Positions 23,719-31,109 of a stretch of DNA of 64,000 bases are shown in pieces. Origin of the DNA: Hohaiivirga grylli (GTDB lineage: Bacteria; Pseudomonadota; Alphaproteobacteria; Rhizobiales; Beijerinckiaceae). Position 1 is the stretch's first letter; every line of letters starts with the position of its first letter. Where the stretch lies: assembly GCF_039655745.1 (NCBI RefSeq), contig NZ_JBBYXI010000002.1:310001-374000 (forward strand), given 5' to 3'. The notes under the pieces were generated by a model. That model was given only the letters and a program-made list of their open reading frames with translations, was not told the origin of the DNA and did no database searches. Made by a program: the position numbers and the translations under genes.

Positions 23719-23877
23719 AATGAGCCCTCTTTCTAAGATATGTGAAAAATTTGCCTCTTTACCTGCGACAGAAGGACTTATCTGCGAGGAAAATCATTTA
23801 ATCCTCTTGCTTTGTGGCAATATTTATTGATAAGAACAAATTGTATTATTTTCTCATGAGTATAAGAAAAAATTATA
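23719..23877. promoter_or_regulatory. katA-oxyR divergent promoter region
   Basis: A 159-base AT-rich gap between divergent genes with TATAAG/GATAAG-rich segments near 23830-23875, where an OxyR dimer pair would be expected to bind and control both genes. I could not place an exact OxyR site by eye. Confidence 0.5.
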
Positions 23878-24813
23878 ATGATTACGTTGCGTCATCTACG
23901 ATATTTCGAGGCTTTGTCTCGCCATAATAACTTCAGCAGGGCAGCTGAGGAATGTGCAGTAACCCAGCCAGCTATGTCTATTCAAATTCAAGAATTTGAG
24001 AATATACTTGGGATTCCGCTTGTTGAGCGGAGGAGGGGGGCAGCTGAACTGACTGCTGTTGGAATAGAGGTTGCCAAAAAGGCTAAGGACATTTTGCTAT
24101 CTGTCCATGATCTTCAGGATTATGTAGCTACAGCAGGTGGTTACCTACAAGGAAAGTTATCGTTGGGAATTATCCCAACTCTGGCTCCTTATCTGCTTGC
24201 CCAGCTTCTGCCAGCCATTCGCACCTCATTTCCAGAACTCGAACTGTCTATTTATGAAGCGCATACTGAGAAGCTTTACGAAGAGCTTACAACAGGGCGT
24301 TTAGATTCAATCCTGATTTCTACTCCAGTTGATCAGGAAGGGGTCCAGTCAATAGATCTTTTTGAAGATGGTTTTGTTCTGGCAATATGCAGCAATGCGG
24401 AATTGTCTAAGGAACCAATTATTTCAAGCCAGAGCCTGAGTGATATTGATGTTCTGTTACTTGATGAAGGGCATTGCCTGAGAGATCAGGCTTTGAGCTT
24501 CTGCAATACCTCTACCAAACGTATACGGGAGCAGTATGGGGCCACAAGTCTGGCAACAATCATTCAGCTTATTGTAAATTGTCAGGGAGCAACTTTCCTT
24601 CCAGAAATTGCAATTCCAGCTGAGCTGAAAGACCCTTCACGACTGATTTTGCGTCGTTTCTCGGATATTAAACCCTCTCGGAAGGTTAATCTGGCTTGGC
24701 GTACAAGTTCCCCAAGAAAAGAAGAGTTTGAAACATTGGGGCATGTGATCGCTCATGTCGGTAGTGAGGCTGTTGCTAAAGGACGCCAGATAATGGCTAG
24801 AAATGGTGGCTAA
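23878..24813 (+). CDS. oxyR: LysR-type hydrogen peroxide sensor and activator
   Basis: A 311-residue LysR-family regulator. The N-terminal HTH (LRHLRYFEALSRHNNFSRAA) is followed by the linker helix and two regulatory subdomains. The redox pair is Cys200 and Cys209 in EGHCLRDQALSFCN, the same spacing as Cys199/Cys208 of E. coli OxyR, so disulfide-based peroxide sensing should work. It lies divergent to katA, the usual target. ATG 23878 gives a family-typical start. Downstream is a long perfect inverted repeat that probably ends the transcript. Confidence 0.96.
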   Translation: MITLRHLRYFEALSRHNNFSRAAEECAVTQPAMSIQIQEFENILGIPLVERRRGAAELTAVGIEVAKKAKDILLSVHDLQDYVATAGGYLQGKLSLGIIPTLAPYLLAQLLPAIRTSFPELELSIYEAHTEKLYEELTTGRLDSILISTPVDQEGVQSIDLFEDGFVLAICSNAELSKEPIISSQSLSDIDVLLLDEGHCLRDQALSFCNTSTKRIREQYGATSLATIIQLIVNCQGATFLPEIAIPAELKDPSRLILRRFSDIKPSRKVNLAWRTSSPRKEEFETLGHVIAHVGSEAVAKGRQIMARNGG

Positions 24814-24885
24814 TACTGTTTTTTCGCATGATTTGATGCGTAAAATATAGCTCGCTATTTTATATGTATTTTTAGCAAAACTTAT

Positions 24886-24933
24886 AATGCACGCGTGTTT
24901 ATGAAGAAATATTTTCATAAACACGCGTGCATT
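24886..24933. terminator. 20-bp perfect inverted repeat downstream of oxyR
   Basis: The arms at 24886-24905 and 24914-24933 are perfectly complementary over 20 bases, with an 8-nt loop and a CACGCGTG core. TTTTGATTT follows on the plus strand. It could be the oxyR terminator, although such a long GC-containing arm is unusual for one; it might also be a protein-binding palindrome. It lies 72 bases after the oxyR stop. Confidence 0.6.
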
Positions 24934-25050
24934 TTGATTTGGATCAGACTATAGCGCAGTTAACTAACCAAGCAATATGGGAATGTTGGAAGCGTTTAAG
25001 TCTTTATTTTACGGGGGCTTCGTCTGCGAATCGCAAAGTAAAATCTGGCA

Positions 25051-25077
25051 GGAACAAAATAACGAACAGAATGTTCC
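25051..25077 (+). promoter_or_regulatory. Possible EcfG-type promoter (or GGAACA/TGTTCC dyad) upstream of aqpZ
   Basis: GGAAC at 25051-25055, a 16-base spacer and TGTT at 25072-25075 fit the EcfG pattern, as at the YciF gene. The same bases form an imperfectly spaced dyad GGAACA-N15-TGTTCC. It ends 61 bases before the aqpZ start. An osmotic link would suit a water channel, but this is inference. Confidence 0.45.
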
Positions 25078-25138
25078 CTTATCTGGTTAGCAAAATTACA
25101 GTCTTAAACTGACTATTAGTGACGATAAGAGGTTCAAT

Positions 25139-25825
25139 ATGTTGAATAAGTTATCTGCCGAGTTCTTCGGGACTTTCTGGCTTGTTTTTGGTGGTTGTGG
25201 CAGTGCTGTTCTTGCAGCTGCATTTCCTGAATTAGGAATTGGTTTTCACGGTGTTGCACTGGCATTCGGTCTGACAGTTCTGACAATGGCTTATGCTGTT
25301 GGTGGTATTTCCGGCGGTCACTTTAACCCAGCTGTTTCTTTAGGTCTGGCTGTTGCTGGCCGTTTTGATATCAAGCATCTCGTCCCTTACTGGGTTGCTC
25401 AGGTTCTCGGTGCAATTGCTGCAGCTGCCGTTCTGTTCCTTATTGCTTCCGGTAAAGCTGATTTCACAGTTGGTGGTTTTGCAACCAATGGTTTTGGTGA
25501 ATTGTCTCCGGGTAAATACAGCCTTCAAGCTGTTGTTATCGCAGAAGTTGTTCTGACAGCTTTCTTCGTGATTATTATTCTGGGTGCCACATCCAAACTG
25601 GTTCCGGCTGGCTTTGCTCCAATTGCAATTGGTCTTGGCCTGACACTGATCCACCTCGTTTCTATTCCGGTTTCCAATACATCAGTTAACCCAGCCCGTT
25701 CGCTTGGTGTTGCTATTTTTGCTGAGACCGCAGCTTTGCAGCAGCTCTGGGTGTTCTGGGCAGCTCCATTGGCAGGCGCTATTGTTGGCGCTGTCATCTG
25801 GAAAGTTCTGCTCGGTAAGGAATAA
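25139..25825 (+). CDS. aqpZ: Aquaporin Z
   Basis: A 228-residue water channel with six helices and two half-helices. The two NPA boxes are at residues 63-65 (GGHFNPAVSLGL) and 184-186 (SVNPARSLG). The selectivity filter Phe43, His172, Thr181 and Arg187 corresponds to the E. coli AqpZ set, which passes water and excludes glycerol. GAGG lies upstream of ATG 25139. A bidirectional terminator follows at 25850-25876. The upstream EcfG-like promoter suggests stress-linked expression. Confidence 0.97.
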   Translation: MLNKLSAEFFGTFWLVFGGCGSAVLAAAFPELGIGFHGVALAFGLTVLTMAYAVGGISGGHFNPAVSLGLAVAGRFDIKHLVPYWVAQVLGAIAAAAVLFLIASGKADFTVGGFATNGFGELSPGKYSLQAVVIAEVVLTAFFVIIILGATSKLVPAGFAPIAIGLGLTLIHLVSIPVSNTSVNPARSLGVAIFAETAALQQLWVFWAAPLAGAIVGAVIWKVLLGKE

Positions 25826-25849
25826 GTCGAGACCCGATATTATTAAAAG

Positions 25850-25876
25850 AAAACGCCCCGAAAGGGGCGTTTTTTA
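25850..25876. terminator. Bidirectional terminator between aqpZ and dctM
   Basis: AAACGCCCC-gaaa-GGGGCGTTT with flanking T-runs on both strands ends two converging genes. Confidence 0.92.
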
Positions 25877-27766
25877 TTAGAAGCTTGGAGGAGGTGGGAT
25901 GTCGAGACCATCCAATCCACCATCACCACCGGGGCCTTCCATATCAGGCAGGACCATATTATCCAGCTGCTGCTGGATAGCAGCCGGAGCCAATGTCGTA
26001 TTCGAATCCTTGTAATGGGTGACCATTCCAGGGAAGAAGAACAGAATACCAATCATCAGAATCTGAATGCAGAGAAATGGGATAGCACCCCAGTAAATCT
26101 GCCCTGTTGTTACCGGCTGGATTGTCGTGCCTGTAACCCTATCCTGATAGGCCGTCGTGGGTGCGACGGATCTTAAGAAGAACAGAGAGAAGCCAAATGG
26201 GGGATGCAGGAAGCTTGTCTGCATATTAACGGCAAGCATGACGCCAAACCAGACCAGATCAATGCCCAGAGCATTCGCTGTTGGAACCAGCAGCGGAATA
26301 ACAATGAATGCCAGCTCGAAGTAATCGAGGAAGAAGGCAAGGACGAAGACAAACACCATCACGAAGAGAATGAAACCTGTCTCTCCACCCGGAAGGGAAG
26401 TTAGCAGGTTTTCAACCCACGTGCGGCCCTCAACGGCAAAGAATGTTAAAGAGAAGACGCGTGCACCCAGAAGAATGAACATAGCAAAGGTTGCAAGCTT
26501 GGCGGTTGATTCCGTTGCCTGACGAAGCATCTGCCAGTTGAAACGGGCAGGATTTTTGTCAGACCAGCGCTTGAAAGCGGCCATCAGCAGAGCGCCGATC
26601 GCTCCCATAGCACCACCTTCTGTTGGTGTTGCGATCTGAAGGATGATTGTGCCCAATACAAGAAAGATCAGGAACAATGGCGGAACCATCACGAAGGTGA
26701 CCTGTTCTGCGATACGGGAAATCAGACGAAACTTGAAGAAGCGCTCTAAAATACCGGCAATCAATGCGTAGATTAAGCTGACCAGAAGAATCTCGATTGT
26801 TGCAACCTTGGCGAAAGAGCTACCATCCTGCATGGTATAGAATGCCCAGCCAAAGACCAGTGTCAGCGCAAGTGTAACAAGAACATACCTGCTGCCAAGG
26901 AAGCGATTAATGATTGAACAGGTGAACGCAACAATCGCGGCAATCAGAATGGAGATAATGACAACGTCAATTGGTGATGAAATGCCGGCATTGACGACGA
27001 TACGATCTGCATAATAGCCAGAGAACAGGACAAGAATACCAAGCTGCCAAAGGCCGCGTGCACCTGATGGCTCACGGTGACCGATCGCATCAACCGGCAG
27101 GCCGGGAGCGCTCTTCGGGAAGATAATCGAACTGATAAAAATCCAGAGGGCATATAAACCGGCAAGTGTCAGCCCCGGAATGAATGCACCTTTGTACATG
27201 TCACCTACTGAGCGTCCGAGCTGGTCACCAAGAATAATCAGAACGAGAGAAGGTGGAATAATCTGAGCCAATGTACCTGCAGCAGCAATAACACCGCTGG
27301 CAAGTCTGCGATCATAACCATAACGCAGCATGATCGGCAGGGAGATCAGGCCCATCGAGATAACGGATGCTGCGACAACACCCGTTGTTGCTGCGAGGAG
27401 GGCACCAACAAAAATGACCGCATAGGCAAGACCACCACGGATGGTTCCGAAAACCTGACCGATGGTATCAAGCAGATCTTCGGCCATGCCTGAACGTTCG
27501 AGTACGAGGCCCATAAAGGTAAAGAAGGGGATGGCAAGCATCACCTCATTTTTCATGACCTCGAACATTCGGTCTGGCAAGGCTTGTAAAAGCGGCCATT
27601 GAACGTTCACAGAGCCCGGTACGAGGTCTGTGAGGAAAAGGGCAATAAAGAAGAAGATCAGACCATTGGCAGCCAGCGAAAACGCAACAGGGTACCCCAA
27701 CAGCAGAAACACGATAAGCGACGCAAACATTAACGGCGCAAGATTGTGGGCTATAAGCTCAAGCAT
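25877..27766 (-). CDS. dctM: TRAP transporter large permease subunit (DctM type)
   Basis: A 629-residue polytopic membrane protein of a tripartite ATP-independent periplasmic transporter. The N-terminal half (about 1-220) has FFTFMGLVLERSGMAEDLLD and GVVAASVISMGLISLPIMLRYGYDRRLASG, classic DctM signatures, and LAQIIPPSLVLIILG. The C-terminal half has ATPTEGGAMGAIGALLMAAF and the TSFLHPPFGFSLFFL segment. Ordinary DctM is about 430 residues; the extra 180 or so sit in the middle as additional helices and loops, as in the larger DctM subgroup used for mannitol/chloroaromatic-type or uncharacterised acids. It is preceded by dctQ, 21 bases away. No periplasmic dctP gene is next to the pair. Confidence 0.92.
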   Translation of the reverse strand: MLELIAHNLAPLMFASLIVFLLLGYPVAFSLAANGLIFFFIALFLTDLVPGSVNVQWPLLQALPDRMFEVMKNEVMLAIPFFTFMGLVLERSGMAEDLLDTIGQVFGTIRGGLAYAVIFVGALLAATTGVVAASVISMGLISLPIMLRYGYDRRLASGVIAAAGTLAQIIPPSLVLIILGDQLGRSVGDMYKGAFIPGLTLAGLYALWIFISSIIFPKSAPGLPVDAIGHREPSGARGLWQLGILVLFSGYYADRIVVNAGISSPIDVVIISILIAAIVAFTCSIINRFLGSRYVLVTLALTLVFGWAFYTMQDGSSFAKVATIEILLVSLIYALIAGILERFFKFRLISRIAEQVTFVMVPPLFLIFLVLGTIILQIATPTEGGAMGAIGALLMAAFKRWSDKNPARFNWQMLRQATESTAKLATFAMFILLGARVFSLTFFAVEGRTWVENLLTSLPGGETGFILFVMVFVFVLAFFLDYFELAFIVIPLLVPTANALGIDLVWFGVMLAVNMQTSFLHPPFGFSLFFLRSVAPTTAYQDRVTGTTIQPVTTGQIYWGAIPFLCIQILMIGILFFFPGMVTHYKDSNTTLAPAAIQQQLDNMVLPDMEGPGGDGGLDGLDIPPPPSF

Positions 27767-27787
27767 GGAATAAACTCTGCTACTTAA

Positions 27788-28450
27788 TCAGCTGCGGGCC
27801 GAACCGTCATCGGACGATCCTGCTTTGGAGCTGTTACCAGGGGAAACGGCTGTATCTTCTGAAGCAAGCTCAGCCTTAATACGGTCAGCTTCTTCTTTTG
27901 CACTGTCGAGGTGGCCGGCGTGATTATCGGGCATCAGGCCGCGCATAATGGCTATGCGTTTGATGACTTCGCTGATCCACTGAAGACCAAGCACATAGAA
28001 GCCTGCCATGATAAGTGCCTTCGCAGGCCAGACAATCAGGCCGCCAACACTTGAGGAAACCTCACCTGAACGATAGGTCGAAAATACGAAATCTGGCGTC
28101 AGATACATCATGACAGCCAGAAATGGCAGCATAAAGAAGAAATGACAGAATAGCTCAACCCAGTTCCTTGCCTTTGGAGAAAGGCGGGAAGAAATTACGT
28201 CGATGCGGACATGACCGTTATTTTTCCACGTCCATGCAGCGCATAGCATGAAGGTCGCCCCAAACAGGTACCATTGCAGTTCCAGAAGACCATTGGATGA
28301 AAGATCTGGAAAAATATAGCGCAGCAAGGCATTTCCGGCAGACACAAGCGTTGCCAGAAACACGGTCCATGCAAAAATACGGCCAATCCACTCGGTAATA
28401 AAATCGATACCGCGCGATAATTTAATCAGGCTGGACACCGGATTCCTCAT
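27788..28450 (-). CDS. dctQ: TRAP transporter small permease subunit (DctQ type)
   Basis: A 220-residue membrane protein with four helices (about residues 22-42, 56-75, 99-116 and 135-160). It has the DctQ hallmark LELQWYLFGATFMLCAAWTW, followed by NNGHVRIDVISSRLS. A long hydrophilic C-terminal tail, rich in Ser, Ala and acidic residues, follows helix 4. It is followed after 21 bases by the large permease gene. The pair gives Na+-dependent uptake of an organic acid once a binding protein, missing here, is supplied. Confidence 0.92.
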   Translation of the reverse strand: MRNPVSSLIKLSRGIDFITEWIGRIFAWTVFLATLVSAGNALLRYIFPDLSSNGLLELQWYLFGATFMLCAAWTWKNNGHVRIDVISSRLSPKARNWVELFCHFFFMLPFLAVMMYLTPDFVFSTYRSGEVSSSVGGLIVWPAKALIMAGFYVLGLQWISEVIKRIAIMRGLMPDNHAGHLDSAKEEADRIKAELASEDTAVSPGNSSKAGSSDDGSARS

Positions 28451-28755
28451 ACTTCTTTATATTCGCCCCAAAGACCAGTATGCTCTCTGAAACCCGATGT
28501 TACGGGTGTCGTGGAACTTCTATTGCAGTTGTCGCTAACTTGGCGACCCCGACAATGGTCATGAATTTCACGTCAAAATTCAGTAAACGACCCGTATGGG
28601 CTCGCTTTGGACACTAGGCTGTGCTAGGCGAACATTTCTGTAATTTTAAAATACCTATTTGGTATTGGCTTTTCATCTAGACGATCTGGATGAAAGGCGC
28701 AATAAAATATCGAATTATAGTGTATAAACATGCTGGATATAATGGAACGAGCCAT
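28451..28755. other. Divergent promoter gap between dctQ and the YfgM-like gene
   Basis: A 305-base gene-free stretch. A short dyad AATACC-tattt-GGTATT (28650-28666) and a CTAGG-containing direct repeat near 28614-28628 were seen. No gene or clear operator was recognised. Confidence 0.5.
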
Positions 28756-29418
28756 ATGAGTGATGAATTCTTTCGTGAGGTTGACGAGGAATACCGTCGT
28801 GACCGTATTTCTGAAATATGGAAAAAACACAGCAATCTGATTATCAGTGTTGTTGCGCTCGTGATCATCGGTGTTGGTGGTTATCGTTATTGGGAAAATG
28901 CACAGCTTAATAAAGCTCAGGATGCCAGCATGCGTTTTATGCAGGCAACCAGCCTTATCCAGCAGGGCAAGAATTCCGATGCTGAACAGATTCTCGGTAG
29001 CCTGAGTAAAGATGCTCCTGAAAGCTATGTATTGCTTTCCCGCTTTACGGCTGCTGGTGATCTGGTTGCGAAGGATACGGATGGCGCCATTCGTGAGTAC
29101 AATGCGCTTGCCGCAGACAGCAAGATCAGCACTGACTGGCGTGATTATGCCAAGCTGCGTAGTGCCATGTTGCGGATGAATGCCGCTGACCCGTCTTCTG
29201 CACAGAGCGACCTTGAGCTTCTTTCCAATAACAGTGCCTGGCGTCACACGGCAAAAGAAATGCTGGTTTTGCTCTTTATCGAGAAGGGTGATCAGGCAGC
29301 TGCCCGACGTTGGCTCGATGCTATTGAACAAGATGCTGAGACACCTCCTTCTTTACGGACCCGTTTGCCGCTTTATACCGGTATTCTGGACGGTGGGGTT
29401 GTTCAAACTGTAAAGTAA
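28756..29418 (+). CDS. YfgM/TPR_21-like tetratricopeptide membrane protein
   Basis: A 220-residue protein. A short acidic cytoplasmic head (MSDEFFREVDEEYRRDRISE, then IWKKH) leads into one membrane helix (IISVVALVIIGVGGYRYW, about residues 30-47) and a periplasmic domain of helical hairpins with the TPR-like pattern AEQILGSLSKDAPESYVLLS. This is the layout of YfgM, an ancillary SecYEG/PpiD-associated protein, and of related alphaproteobacterial DUF2133/TPR_21 proteins. ATG 28756 begins the conserved head. The der gene follows on the same strand, as in many proteobacteria, where yfgM, bamB and der are neighbours; bamB itself is not here. The function is inferred from homologues. Confidence 0.8.
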   Translation: MSDEFFREVDEEYRRDRISEIWKKHSNLIISVVALVIIGVGGYRYWENAQLNKAQDASMRFMQATSLIQQGKNSDAEQILGSLSKDAPESYVLLSRFTAAGDLVAKDTDGAIREYNALAADSKISTDWRDYAKLRSAMLRMNAADPSSAQSDLELLSNNSAWRHTAKEMLVLLFIEKGDQAAARRWLDAIEQDAETPPSLRTRLPLYTGILDGGVVQTVK

Positions 29419-29420
29419 GC

Positions 29421-29450
29421 ATTTATGGGACGATACATCGTCCCATAAAT
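29421..29450 (+). terminator. Hairpin after the YfgM-like gene
   Basis: A 13-bp perfect stem ATTTATGGGACGA / TCGTCCCATAAAT with a TACA loop begins 2 bases after the stop. The following TTTATGATTTT is T-rich. It may be a terminator or may attenuate read-through to der. Confidence 0.7.
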
Positions 29451-29510
29451 TTATGATTTTGATGCCTGCTCTTAATTCGATGCAGGAAAATATGTGAGAC
29501 TACAGGGACC

Positions 29511-30869
29511 ATGACCCTAACCGTTGCCATTATTGGACGTCCAAACGTCGGAAAATCAACCATGTTCAATCGACTGGTTGGTAAAAAACTTGCGCTTGTT
29601 GACGACAGGCCGGGGGTAACCCGGGATCGCCGGGAAGGGGATGCCCGTCTTGCAGAGCTTTCATTCAAAATTATTGATACGGCTGGTTTGGAAGAAGCAG
29701 ACGACGCCTCACTGCTTGGGCGCATGCGGGCGCAGACTGAAGCTGCCATTGATGAAGCTGATCTTCTGTTCTTTGTCGTTGATGCCCGTGTTGGTATTTT
29801 ACCGGCTGACCGTCCATTTGCAGAACTTGTCCGACGATCTGGCAAGCCCGTCATTCTGATTGCCAATAAGGCAGAAGGCGGCAAGGGGATGGAAGGCGCT
29901 TATGAAGCCTACTCCCTTGGACTTGGGGATCCAATCGCTCTTTCTGCGGAACATGGTGAGGGGCTGGGCGATCTTTATGATGCGCTTGTTCCATATAAGG
30001 AGCAGATGGATTGGGATGACGATGATGAAATGGATGACGAAGCACGGGCTAAAAAGCCTTTGCAGGTTGCCATTGTCGGTCGTCCGAATGCCGGTAAATC
30101 AACCCTGATCAATCGGATGCTCGGGGAAGAGCGTTTGCTGACAGGGCCGGAGGCCGGTATTACGCGCGATTCCATCTCTCTTGACTGGTCGTGGCGTGGA
30201 CGACAGTTCCGTCTCTTTGATACGGCAGGTTTGCGGAAAAGGGCGCGTGTTGAGGATAAGCTTGAGAAACTGTCTGTTGCCGATGGTTTGCGTGCTGTCC
30301 GTTTTGCAGAAGTGGTTGTGGTGTTGCTTGATGCAACCATTCCATTTGAAAAGCAGGATTTAACCATTGTTGACCTGATTGAAACGGAAGGCCGCGCATT
30401 GGTCATCGGCCTCAATAAATGGGATCTCGTGGCGGACCAGAGTGGTTTGCTTACAGAGCTGAAGGAAAAGGCTACTCGTCTTCTACCTCAGGTCAGGGGC
30501 GCACCGATCATTCCTTTGTCCGGCCTTGCAGGTGAGGGGATTGATGCCCTGATGAAGGCCGTGCTTCAAGTTTATGAAGTATGGAATACGCGTATTTCAA
30601 CTGCACGTCTCAATGAATGGCTTTCTGAGGCATTGGAGGTTAATCCACCACCTGCTGTTTCAGGGCGTCGTATCAAGATACGCTATATGACACAGGTTAA
30701 GGCCAGACCCCCGCATTTTGCTATTTTCGGAAACCAGCTTGATGCGCTGCCAAAATCATACAGCCGTTATCTGGTCAACAATATCCGTGAAGTCTTTAAG
30801 TTGCCGGGCGTGCCGATCAGGCTGTCTCTGCGGACGGGTAAGAACCCATTCGATAAAAAACGTCGTTAA
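29511..30869 (+). CDS. der: GTPase Der (EngA), 50S ribosome assembly
   Basis: An essential tandem GTPase that helps assemble the large ribosomal subunit. The 452-residue protein has two G domains. The first G1 motif is GRPNVGKS at 9-16, with DTAGLEE and NKAEG following. The second is GRPNAGKS at 190-197, with DTAGLRK and NKWD. The C-terminal KH-like domain (about 355-452) contains the RRIKIRYMTQ strand. An acidic linker (WDDDDEMDDEARAKK) joins the G domains. All key motifs are intact. The start is ATG 29511. Confidence 0.97.
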   Translation: MTLTVAIIGRPNVGKSTMFNRLVGKKLALVDDRPGVTRDRREGDARLAELSFKIIDTAGLEEADDASLLGRMRAQTEAAIDEADLLFFVVDARVGILPADRPFAELVRRSGKPVILIANKAEGGKGMEGAYEAYSLGLGDPIALSAEHGEGLGDLYDALVPYKEQMDWDDDDEMDDEARAKKPLQVAIVGRPNAGKSTLINRMLGEERLLTGPEAGITRDSISLDWSWRGRQFRLFDTAGLRKRARVEDKLEKLSVADGLRAVRFAEVVVVLLDATIPFEKQDLTIVDLIETEGRALVIGLNKWDLVADQSGLLTELKEKATRLLPQVRGAPIIPLSGLAGEGIDALMKAVLQVYEVWNTRISTARLNEWLSEALEVNPPPAVSGRRIKIRYMTQVKARPPHFAIFGNQLDALPKSYSRYLVNNIREVFKLPGVPIRLSLRTGKNPFDKKRR

Positions 30870-30897
30870 GTTTTTATAGCCAGAAAATTTGTTAAGC

Positions 30898-30953
30898 AGC
30901 CTAAGGAGATAACTTATCTCCTCTTTAGGTTTGTCTAAAGGCTTATTTTTTTT
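30898..30953 (+). terminator. Probable terminator after der
   Basis: AGGAGAT-aactt-ATCTCCT, extended imperfectly by CCTAA/TTAGG, is followed about 25 bases later by a run of eight T residues (30945-30953). The T-run is not immediately after the main stem, so the exact hairpin is uncertain. Confidence 0.55.
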
Positions 30954-31109
30954 CCTGACTGCTACATATACTATCCAAGAGTATAGATAGAAACATACCG
31001 CTTTAACGCATTGCAACATCCATCTGCTCAATGGACATGCCGGGGGCATGAGCCAGTGAACTGATTAAAATCAGCTCACCTTCCTCTTTTACGTACGGCA
31101 GGTGACATA

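Noticed and set aside
24934..24947. FNR/FixK-like site TTGATTTGGATCAG upstream of aqpZ
   Set aside because: It matches TTGAT-N4-ATCAA at 9 of 10 positions but lies about 190 bases from the gene and is not supported by the function of aqpZ.
28624..29331. 235-codon frame antisense to the YfgM-like gene
   Set aside because: The opposite strand encodes a protein with a membrane helix and TPR-type pattern; this frame has no supportable features.
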